A stretch of DNA of 64,000 nt from NCBI GenBank assembly GCA_013398275.1, contig VZSE01015608.1, positions 186,001-250,000 on the forward strand, written 5' to 3'. Source of the stretch: Promerops cafer. Taxonomy: Eukaryota; Chordata; Aves; Passeriformes; Nectariniidae. Made by a program: the position numbers and the translations under genes. Position 1 is the first letter of the stretch, and each line of letters begins with the position of its first letter. The notes under the pieces are model-generated. The model ran no database searches and was not told the origin of the DNA. It saw only the letters and a program-made list of their open reading frames with translations. Below, in pieces: positions 38,820-52,600 of the stretch.

Positions 38820-39995
38820 GCCTTGGACTTTTCGTGATCAACTTGAGGTTCAAAATGAGTAACTCAATTTTAACAGTTTTCTCCAATGCAAAACCCTTCA
38901 TGTTCTCACAAGATAAAAAAAATGCTTCTCCAGTTTAAATATCTAAGACGTAACAGAACAAAATAGTCTCAGGCTGGAGCAGGTCATCTGAATAAACCTG
39001 GGTGCTATGACGCCTTCCAAATAGCAACAGCGAGTTAATAGCAGAAATAAAAGAGAGAGTATTTCCTGGGCAAATGCAACAAGTGTCTTGTGATCCAGTC
39101 ACAAAGATACATGGTCCCTGGCAAAGCAATCTCATGAAACTGATGTGTTAGGAGTAGGTAATGACTGACTTGCTATTTACAGAGGGCTTCATTTAAGCCT
39201 TTCCTGCTGTCTGTACTTTGTCTTTCAGTCGTTACAAACAGTGGCAGCTTTCCTATGTTATAATTACATATTTGTAGATGTAGTTTCAGAAATTCACAAG
39301 AACCTGCAAATAAAACCAGAACCATAGTTATTACCACTATGTTCTATTATTAACATTAATATATGTAACATTCCAACTTAGATCTTTCTTTTACAAATAT
39401 GTTCCATATACCCTGCAACATTTTCAAAAGAAAGTGGCACAGGAAGCACCTTCACAACATTACTATGTTTACTTTACTGTTATTAGCTTCAGGTGGACAT
39501 GGTGAAATCCATTAATGGACATCTCCAAGTACAAAGTTAAGTACGTAACAGATAAAGCGACAGAACCACGGTGGTTCATCCTAAAACCTCAGTGATACTT
39601 GGTAAATTTTTAGTTAGAGCGATCCTATATTTACAGCAATTGCATTGACAACAGTCTGAACTCTGATCTGCAAACAATCTGTCCTATGTTTTTCAAAGTC
39701 TTTTTAAATCAGTGCTGAGTTTACAGTAATATGATTATGTTTTCCACCAGGAAATTACATGTTTTCAGTACTAACGTGGCATTTTCTTTCTTTGAGTTTT
39801 CATGTTTATTGTTAGTATGAAAATTGCAATCTTTGAACACCATTATATATTAAATTTGAGATTTCTAAACTGAATATAAAAACAGAACTAGAGAGAGAGA
39901 ATAAATGAGAATTAATGAGAATTGAAAGGAGCCTGGAGGAGGACAGCAAACACGTGCAAGATTTCTGCAATATATCAAACAAAAAAAGGAGGTAA

Positions 39996-40060
39996 AATCA
40001 TAGAATATACTGAGTTGGAAGGAGCCCATCAGGATCATCAAGTCCAACTCAAAAAAACAG
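39996..40060 (-). mobile_element. CR1 LINE 3'-end fragment, inverted
   Basis: The stretch 'aaatcatagaatatactgag' then 'ttggaaggagcccatcagg' then 'atcatcaagtccaactc' is the reverse complement of the well-known bird CR1 3' end, whose tail is ATTCTATGATTCTATGA-like. The LINE therefore runs right to left with its 3' end near 39996. How far the 5' side extends past 40060 is unclear. Confidence 0.88.
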
Positions 40061-42230
40061 GAATGAGGAACAACTGGAAATTAGTAACTCACAACTTGCT
40101 AAAATAATAAATTCCTTTGTTTTCACTGAGGTTTATTCTAATGAGAGTAATGTAGGGTTTCACTATGCAGTGGGAGAAGAGCCACAATAGAAAGTTAGTG
40201 CCCTGCCAGCAAGTTTTTTTCCTTTGGTACCTTTGCTGTGTGTCTGAGGGACTGCATCCCACCCTGCCTGGGGGCAGGGCCTCCTCATGCCTGAATCGAG
40301 GGCTCCCTCACCAGCCACGAGGCTCACACAGCTGATCCCATCCCACAAACTGCCTGGGTGTCTCAGCCTGCCCCGCTGCAGCACGTGGGGATCCCTCCCA
40401 GTCCTGGTGCCTTAGGTGAAGTGCAGTGAGTCCCGCTGCCCTCCAGCCATCAGCACTTGACTTGGCGAGGAGCTGTCACACAGGATGCTGTCAGGGCAAG
40501 GTGGGGAGGGGTGTGCAGTGTCCACAGCTTCTCATGGACTCTCTCTCTGTCCATGGGAGTCCCAACACAGCTTCAGGCTCAGTTTTATGTCACAGTATTT
40601 CTTGTATAGACAGTGAAAGTTCCTCAGCAGAAGCTGTGACCTTATCTTTTCTTCATGCCTTCATACTTCCTGTAAAACTGCAACTAAAAGAGAAGGATCT
40701 AGCTGACAAGGGAGCTGTCTCTTCCTCTGCCTCTTCCTCATCCTTCACAGAGCTGACAAAGATGGATGAGCTGATTCTGCCATGGGAAAGGCAGGTGTCA
40801 GGGCTTGTTTTATGGGAGGCTTCTGGAGGCCTATAACCTACCTAGCTCTGAGACAACTCAAATACACTGTCCTTGCATCTTGATGTTTTCCATTATCTCC
40901 CTCATTACACACAGAAGACCATATAGGTAATATCCAATAAAACAAGGATATCAAACACAATCTCAGATTGCAATACAAGTAACTGACAGAAACGCAGTAA
41001 GAAAACTGAGACCAACTGTAAATATTTACCAATATTAACCAATAATATTAAAAATTAACTCCTGTAGAAATTGCACAATTAAAAGTTTGGGCACACATGG
41101 ACAGGCACAATTTCCAAAAATCATGGCTGCAGTTAGAAAGAAATCATTTAATACACCAAAACACCTCTAGAGACAAAGTACAATAAAAGCTAGCAAGTAG
41201 GAGTATTTTTTCCATTTTAGCAATGGAAAACATTTGGAGCCACTTACTTTAGGGGCAAGTAAGATGGGAGAGGGCAGTGACAGAAATATTTCTTCTTGGC
41301 TTGGTGTAGCGTCACTGCACTGTTATTCAGTTTATAAACTCCATACGGTGGTGCTGAGAAAAATAAGATAAATTAATTAATGTATTGTTGGATTTTTTAC
41401 ACTTTTGACTTCCTTCAAGCACTGTGCCCTCAGCATAGAAATTCAGGTGGGACCAAGGAGCAGTCTGGAGAGAACTGGAGAGGTCTGCTGCACTAGAGCA
41501 GGGTAGAAGTGAGAACGAGACTATTGCTTTAGGAGCACTTTGTACTCTTTGAGTGGATGGCTGCAGATAAATTGCTATAGTAGTACCATTCATGTATTTT
41601 TTATTTGAAATGCACCCAGCAAATGCCAAGTTGCTGGTGCTGTTCACTTGAACAGTCCTAGTATGGAAGTCCTATCATGCAACATGGGCTGAGGTTTCAG
41701 AGCTGGAACTTGAACCATCCAGTGTTTGGAGCATCTGTAACACTTGTCTTCTGTCTCATCATGCTCACGACTATTCCAAGCATACGTGTTCTCTACACTC
41801 ACATTATGTCCTAGCACAAACTGAGCAGCTATTTGTCAAAGTGAACAGCAATCCATGGTATAGGAGGGTTCTGAAAAGCAAGGATTTATATTCCACAGTG
41901 ATTAAAAGGCAGGTGTAAAGCAATCCCAGTACACTGGATCTATGCAAACAGGCTATGTACAAGTTACTTACAGGTGCTCAAAAAAGCGTAAGAAGCTTAG
42001 CTTAGCTCCATGGAAGGAAACAATACATAAAGAAATATACTGGTAACATTGCAGTAGTGCTGCAATGATTTCAGAGGTCATTGAAATATTGTATATGGTA
42101 CATTTTGGAGAGAAGAAAACACGCAGTAAAGAAGTCCAAGAACTTTTAACTGGTGCATGAATTTTGGGCTTTTAAAGTTTTGAAGATTATCTGTTATCTT
42201 AAGGACTCGAGTCTTCCTTGATGAAAAGGA
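40061..42230. other. Non-coding, partly GC-richer
   Basis: A moderately GC-rich segment at about 40200-40560 is followed by AT-rich sequence. The open frame at 40426-40836 (136 codons) is Ser-rich with no recognisable domain and no splice or conservation evidence, so I do not call it a gene. Confidence 0.4.
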
Positions 42231-43600
42231 AGCGGACTCAGATGATTGCATGCGGGAGTCAATGCGGTAAGGGGAAATTCTACGTACCAGAGGACTCCGA
42301 GAAAATTCCCGACCTGCCCGGGGAGAATCATCATCAGTGAGCCCCGCGGACGATACCCCAGTGCAGGGTCACCGCCGCTGTCGCTGCAGCTCGAGCTGGG
42401 GACAGGGGGAGCCTGGCGGGCCCAGGGGGGACTTCAGGTGGCCGTAGCAAAGTAAGAAAGGTGTCAGCAAGGTTTTAGAAAGCCTGAGAGACACCAGAGG
42501 AAGGGCGGGATAACCGGGTCCGCCCCCGTCCCTCCGGGAAGCAGAGGCGGCGGCGCGGGCCNNNNNNNNNNNNNNNNNNNNNNNNNNNNNNNNNNNNNNN
42601 NNNNNNNNNNNNNNNNNNNNNNNNNNNNNNNNNNNNNNNNNNNNNNNNNNNNNNNNNNNNNNNNNNNNNNNNNNNNNNNNNNNNNNNNNNNNNNNNNNNN
42701 NNNNNNNNNNNNNNNNNNNNNNNNNNNNNNNNNNNNNNNNNNNNNNNNNNNNNNNNNNNNNNNNNNNNNNNNNNNNNNNNNNNNNNNNNNNNNNNNNNNN
42801 NNNNNNNNNNNNNNNNNNNNNNNNNNNNNNNNNNNNNNNNNNNNNNNNNNNNNNNNNNNNNNNNNNNNNNNNNNNNNNNNNNNNNNNNNNNNNNNNNNNN
42901 NNNNNNNNNNNNNNNNNNNNNNNNNNNNNNNNNNNNNNNNNNNNNNNNNNNNNNNNNNNNNNNNNNNNNNNNNNNNNNNNNNNNNNNNNNNNNNNNNNNN
43001 NNNNNNNNNNNNNNNNNNNNNNNNNNNNNNNNNNNNNNNNNNNNNNNNNNNNNNNNNNNNNNNNNNNNNNNNNNNNNNNNNNNNNNNNNNNNNNNNNNNN
43101 NNNNNNNNNNNNNNNNNNNNNNNNNNNNNNNNNNNNNNNNNNNNNNNNNNNNNCTGCCCCGGGCTCCAGGCTGCCCCCGGGCCGCCCTCCGGGCCGGCAG
43201 CGCCGAGTGACCGCCCGCCGCGGGGCCGCTGCCGGCCGGTGCTGCTCATGCCGGTGGGAGAATTGCCCCGAAGCCGAGAATCCTGCACAGTCATGGCGGT
43301 TCCGAGCGCGGAGGACGGGCAGGCGGCGGCGGGGCTGGGGAAGGGCTGTCCGAGCGGGGTCCGCCGCTGGCCAGGAGGGCTCCCCGGCGGCCGCGGCCCT
43401 TCCAGCCGGGGCTCTAGCGGGACATCCTGTAAGGCCCCGGGGTGTCCGCGGCGAGGGGAGAGTTCTGTCCGCCGAGACAATGGGAGCAGCCCCCGGAGCG
43501 GGGCAGGCTGAGGGAGAAGACGGGATGCTCACCCGGTGCTTTCGGGGGGGATCGCACATTAGGACAGATTGCCGCCCAAGGGCTTCGGCGTCTTAAGGAT
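42230..43600 (+). promoter_or_regulatory. MAPK11: CpG island, probable MAPK11 promoter
   Basis: GC- and CpG-rich sequence from about 42230 up to the gap and from 43154 to about 43600. It is the nearest CpG island upstream of MAPK11 exon 2 and on the 5' side of that gene. By inference it carries the MAPK11 promoter and first exon. The coding exon 1 expected (ending in the glycine-rich loop and a split Cys codon) is not in the visible flanks, so it could be inside the N run. A YY1-like ATGGCGG occurs at about 43293. Visible Arg/Gly/Ala/Pro-rich open frames on both strands look like GC-driven noise. Another gene starting here cannot be excluded. Confidence 0.6.
42563..43153. other. Assembly gap (N run)
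   Basis: About 591 N inside the CpG island. The number of N may not be the true length. High-GC first exons are often lost from bird short-read assemblies. The long open frames across the gap (42369-43559 and 42464-43480, minus strand) exist only because N is read as open. Confidence 0.99.
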
Positions 43601-46600
43601 TTAGAAGAATTTGCCACATGTTGTCATAAAACGTTTCTCTTTCTTTGATAGTTCCTACGTCATGCTTGCACTCTCGGGAACTCCCAGTGCAGGTTGGGCT
43701 GTTATTTTTGTACTTGATGCACACTTTACTACTCTTATAAAAGTTTTGAATCAATTTTCGGAAATGATAGTGGTGTTTAAGGGGTTTTTGAGAAAGAGTC
43801 GTGTTTCTTTTGTAAGCTGGGTGAGTGGAAATGTGTAAAACAATCCGTAATGAGCCTTTAAATGAAAGTACTACTTTAAATAAAAATACTAAAAAAAAAA
43901 ATTCTTTAGAACTTTGCTTTTTGCCATGCTCTAAACTCACGCAGTAGTTCTCACTTTTTCTCCACAGTCAGATACCAGAGAACATTTATGGAGTTTTGTA
44001 TTAGTTACTTCTTTCTCTAGCTCTGTGCAATGTCCAAGTTTACACATAAACTAGGAATATGCAGCTCCAACTATCAGCAGAAACACTTGGAACTGATGTG
44101 AAGTATCTTTGAAGTCTTCTCCTTTTTTATTATTTCTAATTTATGCCTGCACCAGGGAGGTCTAGGCAAATACCATGTGAGTGTCACTACCTGCCATTGT
44201 AGTTAGCATATGATGATCTGCTGGGAATAGTTACACAACGACTTAATTTATTTACGCTATAAAAATCTCAGTTTATGAAATAAAAGAGGAGAAAGTAAAC
44301 TAAGAGCTGGAGGGATATACAGTAGCAGAGTAACTACTTTTGTCTTCCAATTGAAACTGCATTTCTGGTTATTTTTCCCTGTTTATGCTGACATACTTTT
44401 GAGGGAAAGACCTACTTTACTGAATTTTGTAATGAGCTGTCAAGACTTTTGAGAAATTGCAAAGGAAGTGAAAAACATGTCGTGGTTCACTTGCAGCACA
44501 GCTGGTGCTTTGGTTTTTGAAACTGCGCAGCCAAGGAAATCCTAGTAATTTTTATCAATTGCAAAGCCTAGGAACTGAGATGTAAAATGGAGACTGGAAC
44601 ATGCTATGAGAAAGGTTTACTCTAAAACAGACATTTAAAAATAGAATATAGCAATAAAACATTGCTCTATATTAATAGCCTTGTTAACATCAATGAAGTA
44701 TAAACCTAAACAGAAGCTTGAATGTGAGGAAAAGGTATGCATCTCTCTGAGAAAAGCCAACTATTTTTAGTGTCTATTAAAATTGATTTTTTTTCTGTCT
44801 CTGTGCATGTTCTTTACCCAGGAGACCTACGAGATGCAACCATTCCCTTGAGTAATATGCTATATTGCTTCTGTGAATAGTTGTACTCCTATTCAGTAAA
44901 ATATCTAAAAACATATTCAAGTCTTCCAGAAATTAAACAAATTCTTAAGTGCTTTGATGAATAGAAGCCAAGGTCCTGAACTCAAAACGCTGTCTTTGAA
45001 ATGAGAACAGAGTTGTTGTAACAAATTTTTTATACCTCAGTGAAACTCTTCTCTAGGCCTACCCTTTTCTTTTTTAACAGTAAATTATTGTTCATAGCCC
45101 GTAGACTTGGGTAACTGAATTGACAACTGGTAATAAGAAACATATTTTAAATACTTGCATTAAAGCATCTTTTGCTGTCAGCTCAAAACTGATAGAACAG
45201 TTTGTGTCAGGAGGCTGTGTTTTGGCCCAATTTATTGACATTTCATATGTCTTATATAATTGGTGTTTGAGTTAGTTGCAGATGCATGAAATATGCTATG
45301 GAGATAGATATTACTGGTTTAAAACAGATTCACTTTTAGAAACATATCTGTACCAAGCACAGTGCTTTCCCATTTGGTTTTTTTTTGGTTTTTATTTAGA
45401 TGTGGAATAGGTAGAAACCCCAAACCATCCCTTATATAAAGAGCTCTACTGCTTTTCTCACTTTTTTAATGACATATCACAAAGAACATTTGGTTTTGGA
45501 AATCCTCTAAACTCAGCTGCACTGCCAAGCGGAGTTGTACCTTAGCATCTGTGTGAAAATCACAGAGGTCTTTCCCTCAAATAGTTAATCCTTGAAGTAC
45601 TTTTTATGTTACTCTTGTACCTTAGCTCTGTGCAAGGCTTTCTTTTGCCTGAACTTTTTCCAATGGCCATTCAAGCTCCTCTATGTTCGGTCATTTGCCA
45701 CTGTCAGATCTGATTTTTGAAGTTTAGGAAAAAAGTTTAAAGCCAGGGGATGGGGGGGTGGGAGTGTGTAGTTTAATTACAAGTAAAATTATCATTGGCA
45801 TTTTCAACAGTACATTTTGCTTAATTTCTCTTTTTTCTAGGGGTTGGGTTTTATCAGCAAGTATCAAATTTACATGCCCAACTTGTTTGGTTTGGAATTG
45901 TTTTGTTTTTGTGCTATAGCTTTTCCTATCAAGGCAAGGGGTTTTTTTTTTATTATTAGACAATTATTTTAACTCTTTCTCCAGCTAAAATTTGGTGAAA
46001 GTTTTCTTGAAAAAATGCATTTTTGGTGTCCAGCCTTTATAGCTGGATTTACCTCTCATAGAAGTCAAAGAGCTGGTTCACTCTTAAGGGACCAGGCACT
46101 AGTCCTGCTAATTGAGAGTTTTGCATCATTTAAGTTATATTAAGCCATTTAGGTCGGAAGCAAGATAGCCAACTTTCACATGGTAGTCTTAATCTACATC
46201 TTTTCAGTTCTAGGGAAAAGTGGCTATATCTCAGGTCAAACTGAATTTTAAATTCTTGTTTCTTATGGTCCTGCTTTTTGAAATAAGAATTCTGGCTGTG
46301 TTTTAGTCTTCCAACTGTCCCAGTGATATTGGTTATAAACGGGACCTTCAGCCTGGAGCATCTGTGCTTTCCAGCTGTGTTGCTGTGGTAGTTCCACTGT
46401 GGTTTGGTACCTGACCACCTTTTCCTCTGGGAGGTGACATTGCTACCTTCTTGAGAAAGAGCTTCATCTTTTTAAAAGATTTCTTATTATATCACAAATT
46501 ATGTAACATGTATAGATTTTTGGTTTCCTGTTCTTTGGATCTTTTTAAAGCCTGTATGCCTCTTTTTATGCCAGCTTTTGTAAACTGTCTTCTAACCTAT

Positions 46601-49600
46601 GTAGTCCTATTTTTGCCTGGGAGGGATTGACAGCATTCTGCAGCATTCTGTCTCTGATCTCTCCAACAGGTTGTTTGCCATTAGCATATTGCAGGCTCTG
46701 TGTTCTGCCTTCTTTGGAAAGAACAGACCTTGCAAGGTGAACCAAACTGAGCCCAGAGTTTCTTCACAACCATAAACTCCCGCACTGTTTTCTCAAAGTC
46801 TGTTGGCATCAATAGTACTTACATTCAGTCTCTTTTGATTTTAAGACTGTGCAATGACTAACATCAACTCAGGTGACCTAACACGTTTAAGTAGAGGCCT
46901 GCCAAGTCAGAGTGTAGTGGCACAGGCCTCAGTTCAAAAAAAGCAGGGAAGTAAAGCCTGCCTTAACTCATTTACATCACTTCAGCATCCCTCTATCCTG
47001 TAAACTTTTAAGCATGTGCTTAAGATTCATTAAGTTTTTGTCCTGGCTAATTTTGGGTAAAAATGGGGGAAGGTCTTTAGGCTACAGTTTTACTTTGAGG
47101 AAGTACAAGTGGAAAAATAGAAGCAGAAGGCTCTCATCTTGAAGTTTAACCCCTTCTTTCCTGCTATTGACTCTATTCTGTGCTTCTGGTTGGATGGTAC
47201 TTGAAAATGTTTTGAGGGCATTCACTTGCAGTACTGGAACATAACATTGCTGATACCATCCTTTTCACGTTGAGGAACTCTAAGAAGATGCTAAGACAAC
47301 TCAGTAGCATGTGAGGGTTTTAAAAGCTAGTATAAATTGACTTTGGCTGACAAAGAGAAAAATTCCTTCTTGATGACTTGATGATTTCAGGTTTGTTTTT
47401 AAAGTATCTGTTTAGTTAGCTGTAGTGATACTAAGTGTATGATTTCAACTGTGAGATCAGGTTACTGGAGTTATGGTGTGTATCACTGTAGCACTGCATG
47501 CTACTTTAAATAGTAAATGCTGAGATAAACTTCTAGAGTAGTAGTAACACAACTGCTGTATGTAAATACAGCTGGAAACTGAAGATGGTATAGATCTTTA
47601 CAGGCTAAATGCACAATCCCAGGCACATGTGGATTTTAGTGGACTCCCTTTGGACTTCTTTCTGATTTAGTCTTTTGTTTCCAATATAAATACGGGGACT
47701 GAACTTCATCTTACAATTGGTTATAATTATTGGAAATTATAATTATTTTCACACAACATTGTTAAAATACTGCTGTCCAAGATCTGATAGGATTTGTCTA
47801 TTCTTGGTATGCAGCATTCAGAAGGAAAGTATTGATGCCTTTCTTTAGTTGTGCAGATATTTACAATGGACCCCTCTAAGTATATTCAAACACTTGCTTG
47901 AAAACTAAGATGAAGGCTGATACAAGAGCCCAGTCAGAGGCAGGACACCTCTTAAAAGTCAGTATATGTAATAACAATACTTAGAAACAAGGCCTTGAAG
48001 GTGAGATTGCAATGGAGAGGAGAACTAAACAAAAGGTATTGCATGATCAACGTTACCAATTAGAAGGAGGATCTTTGCAGCAGTATTGCTGGAGTGAATG
48101 GATGAAAATAAGCGAAGCAACAACAAAATGTTGCAGAGTGAAAAAGACCCTCAGAGGAACATAAAGAAATAGCCATTAGAAATAAAGGCACAGTGGGATT
48201 TGCAGCTGCAAAGCTGCAAGAAGGTCAAGAATTTAGGAATTTTTGTGAAAAATACATGAAGGAAAACGGAAGGGTGTTTCTGAGCACTGGCTGGGAGACA
48301 TCACTAGGGAGTTTGTTGAGAGTGGTTTTGTGGAGTACTAGGGTGGAATGCAGATTGCTTGTCATTCCTTTGTCTGGTTCATCCTGAATGTTTTCCAGCT
48401 GTTGGAACAGTGTAGTTAACTGACCTGGGAAAGGAAAGGGAAGCAGGATGGTAATTAGTGGTGTCAAGGTCCCTATTTTAAATGAGAATGTTTAATAAGA
48501 CTTTTAATGAAGGAGGTGTTTGTGGAGAAGGATGAGAAAGGCTGAGAATTGCTGTGACACATTTCTATGTAGGGTGCTGTCACTAAGCTTGTGGAGTAGC
48601 TTGGCAGCAGATGACATCTGAGTGTGCGTGAGGAGGGTGGTAGAGGGGTTTGTAAGGAAAGGTGAAGGAAAGATAAGGTTAAGAAGTGGGGACTTTGTAC
48701 TGTGCAGATTTTCTTTCACAGGGAATTAATGAGATCTTTTTTAGAGAAAGGGGAGGTATGGGATGGTAGAGAGATGAGAGGCATGAGGTGAACCAGTTGT
48801 GGCAGAAAGGCAACAAGGGTCATGGAATGGCAGCCTTGTGTGTGGCTGTAAGAGTACATTAACAGAGGGTATTCTCCGCAGGTCTTCTCCGTCCTTACTT
48901 CAGTATCTTTTTTAATGATTCACACCTTCCTGACTACATGAGGCAGCAGTGGCATAGCTGCCTCTGCCTCCTTTCCTGTCCTGCTGTCAGCCATGATTAC
49001 AGTTGGGGACACAGTCCTTGTCCCAAAGACCTGAAAGTCTTAGGGCCTGGTTGCTTGCTTCAGCACAACTTCACAAGGAGCTGTTTGCAATTTCAGAACC
49101 TATTAGTTGATTCACACCAAAAATACAGTATCTTAATTCTGCCCATACAGTCGGGAAGGGAGAGGACATTTCAAACCCCTGTGTAACCTGGGAATAAATT
49201 GCTACCATTTCATATTTTGGCTGTTGTAGAGAGAGGAAACAGGAAATGTGAAGGAGAAGTGGGGGGAGGAATAGGAAAAAGAAGGACAAAATATAAGTGA
49301 AATTTTGCCTGTATAGATTTGTTTAATGTTTTTGAAAGCACTGATATTCTTCATGTTAAACTTTAGATCCAGATTAATTGAAGTTTCAAAACCCACAATG
49401 TATAACTACCTGTCAGTCTTTTTTTTTTTTTTTTTTTAATACTGAATGGAACACATCTGTCACTAGCAGTATACTGGCTTAGTGGCAGCTGACTGATATT
49501 CTTGTTTACTTACTGACATTGGGCTTAGGCTATGTAGAAGAGATGATTATTTTAGTATCTGTGAGCTGGTTGCACATGCTGAGGAAGCTAACAGCTTAAT

Positions 49601-52600
49601 ACCCCAGCCTTCTGGACATTTTTCTCACAACCACGATTTTAAATACATCAGTCCTACTGATACAAGCTGTGCCGTCTGTAGCTTCACCTAAAAAAGTGTG
49701 ACTGAACCTCTGTAAAGTTATTTAAATGCTGAAGTCACTGTGGAGGCATGGGGGACAGATCAAAAATACAGATTCAGAGGCTGATACAGCAGCTTTATGA
49801 TCATGTTCCATTGAAGGAAAACTGATGATGTATTCACATAAACATGTGGAGAGTGATTATTTTTTTAGTATTTTCAATGTCTGCTTAAAAACAAAAAACA
49901 AATGTATTTTTATGTTGGTTATAGAGCAATTATGTTGCATATGTAAGAGATATTTTGTGGATTTCTGTTTAGATTTAGGGGTAAATTAATCTGAGATAAT
50001 TAACAGTCATTGTACTAAAACCAAAACCATTGATGCTACTATTCAGCATGGTGTGTTGGAATAATATCCAAGTGAGGGGATGTAATTTTTACAGTACAAT
50101 AACCAGTCATCTTCAAGCAAGTGGGTTTTTTCTCTAATGAGAAGATTAATATGTAGTTTCAGAGCTTCCCATTACTCATCCTCATCCTGTTTTTTCTTGC
50201 TACCATCTAATTTTTCTTTATGGTTTCCTTTTGATGCACATATATGTTGTGATTTGTCTGGTTTAGCAAGCAAACCTCACAGCTAGCTCTTAGCAAGTGA
50301 AAATCATCAACATGAACTCGCAAAACAGTAACGAAACATTTATGAAGAAGAAACAAATGAACCATTTCCTGAGATTACTTTACTGCTTAACTTAAAATGG
50401 CTGTGGGTAGCTGTTTTCTGTTCTCTTGCTTCACTGCCAATAGCTGATATGGTCCATTTGCCGGTGTTGGATGGATGCTGTGTGTGCTTTTTTTCATGAC
50501 TACTCCATATCTCAATAAAAAGTAGGTTTTTATTTAAACTAAAAATAAATAAAAAGTTGTATTTTAAAGAAGAAGAACAAGATAGGTAAATCCCAGAACA
50601 CAAAGCTCACAAACTAAACCTTGCAAATAAAAAAATAAAATCCATGTTGTTCATGTGATGACTTTCTTTCACTTACATGAGATTTATGAGAAGTGATGGT
50701 TGTTATTCACTGTAGTTGTAGGAAACCAAATTACATTAAATTACTAGAAAATATCCCAGGGCAGGGTTCCTGTGGTCCCTCTTTTCTATCTTACTTGCCA
50801 GTGCATGGTGCAGTAAGGGCTGCCTCCATCAGTGATGAGATTCTCTGAGTGTTGACCCTTCTTCAGTTCTTTCCTCTTCAATACCCGCTCACATAGACCC
50901 TTCTGCTGCTGTTATTTGTTTTTCTCGGAAATTTAGGATCTGACAAATTTAGAGGACATCTGTCCACAAGGCAGTTCATGTCTCCTCCAGTGGAAGGAGT
51001 CAGTGGGTCTTGAAAGGGTGCTGAGGTCTGCAGATAAAAATTCAAAATTGTGAACCTGTGTTTTGAGCATGAATTGCATTTTTGGGGTTTTTCTTTCTTT
51101 TTTGTTGTCTTTCTCTTAACAGTAAGTAATGGGGAATTTTTGCATGTTTTGGAGGAATGTGACCCAGTGAAGGAAAGAAACTCGTGCTGCAGTGAAAGAA
51201 ACAAAAATAGAATCCTGGGACAATATGGGGGAACACCAGACCTAGTGTCACTGTCACATGTGCTGTGTCCAGCATTGTCTCCAAGTTTTGGTATAGTGTG
51301 TCCAGCCAGTTGTCAAACTTCTGATGACGTAAAGGTAACAGCCTCACAAGCTGAGACACTGAATTATACTTTAAAAAAAACCAGAAAAGTTAGTCTTCTG
51401 GTTTTTGCACCTAACCCCAAATCAGTTGCTTAGATTGTATATATACCTAAATAAATTTTACAGCTCTAATGCTTGTGAAAGACTTTGTAGACAATCAAAA
51501 TCTTGTGGTTATCCAGAGTGATGGGGATGGAATATTGTTTGACACGGGTAACCTATAGCAAATGGGAATGTTGCTGGAGACACAAGACTAGCATCACATA
51601 CAACCAGCTTTGGGTCATGCCTTCATTCTGCATCAGCTACACCTGAGCTGGCTCCAGGAATGAAGAGAACTCATAGACTGAACACTGAATTCAAGATGAA
51701 CTTTTTCCAGGCACTGTGGGTAGTGCTGTGCCCAGCTAGTAAGCCCCCTCTGAGCCCAAGGCATTAAGAATTTCACGGACTGGCTGTAGTTCAAGGGGAC
51801 CAGCTGATCCCGGGAAGGATTCTTCCTGCATTGAACACTGGAGTTTACTAAATAGGATACAAATTGGCTCCATGTGTGGTTTTTAAGATCAGGCTCCTAC
51901 AAACAGCCCTCCAGCTGCTGAAGCAAATTTGATCCTGAAGACTAAGTAGCCACAGGTGAATAGTGTGCTTCTAGTCCCAAAATCCCCAAGAGGTCTGAGC
52001 AGGCTGCACACATGAATGGCCTGTCTGTCCACTTTTACTGCTCTGCAACCACAGGATAAACTCCATGGATACTAGGGAAATTACTGTATGTACAGCCATA
52101 GTTATAAACATCAGCTATCAAAATCCATATCTTGTCAAAAGTTACAAAGTTATCTTGAGTCTGTTAAAATCTCATGCTTTCTGCCTCTTGAGTTTTTGGA
52201 CTGCAATAGCTTCCTATGTTCAAACTTTTCTCTGAAATCTTAAGAACTGGGAAAATGTGCATAGAACTAAAAATTGATACTTCATCTAGTGGAACTTCAA
52301 TAGAATTATTAAATATAGGAGTTGACAACACTAAATCGGTGGGTCTAATTTAAGCAATGATTGAAAATCACACTAAACCCAAGTCTCTAATCAGTGTGAA
52401 AATTATGCCATCCCAGCAGAGTAATGACTTTTTATCCTTGATCTTGAAAAGGAGAGACAGCAAAAAATGTCATAGCTCTGATGGGTTCTGGGTCAAGAAT
52501 GATCATATCTGAAAAAGCTATTGCTATGATCGTTACAAAGTTGTTTCTTGTTAACTAAAAAGATAGTGGTAATTCTATTTCTTTCTAAATTATGATAGAA

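Larger units (their letters stand above)
30966..39995. other. Non-coding region with simple repeats
   Basis: About 9 kb without a supported gene. It contains an AAGC/AAGG compound microsatellite (32539-32610), a short (AT)n at 33041-33055, a 16-A run near 36884, an unresolved base at 35675 and two small perfect inverted repeats (36998-37020 and 38792-38819). Confidence 0.45.

Noticed and set aside
40426..40836. 136-codon open frame, Ser-rich
   Set aside because: No recognisable family, no splice or promoter context; consistent with chance in a moderately GC-rich stretch.
43239..43511. Possible first coding exon to the right of the gap (with a GTAAGG donor-like site near 43427)
   Set aside because: It does not encode the p38 N terminus or glycine-rich loop and does not end in the split Cys codon needed by exon 2. 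It could at most be untranslated.
42369..43559. Minus-strand open frame of 396 codons
   Set aside because: Most of it is N read as open sequence. The flanks are GC-rich low-complexity translation with no domain.
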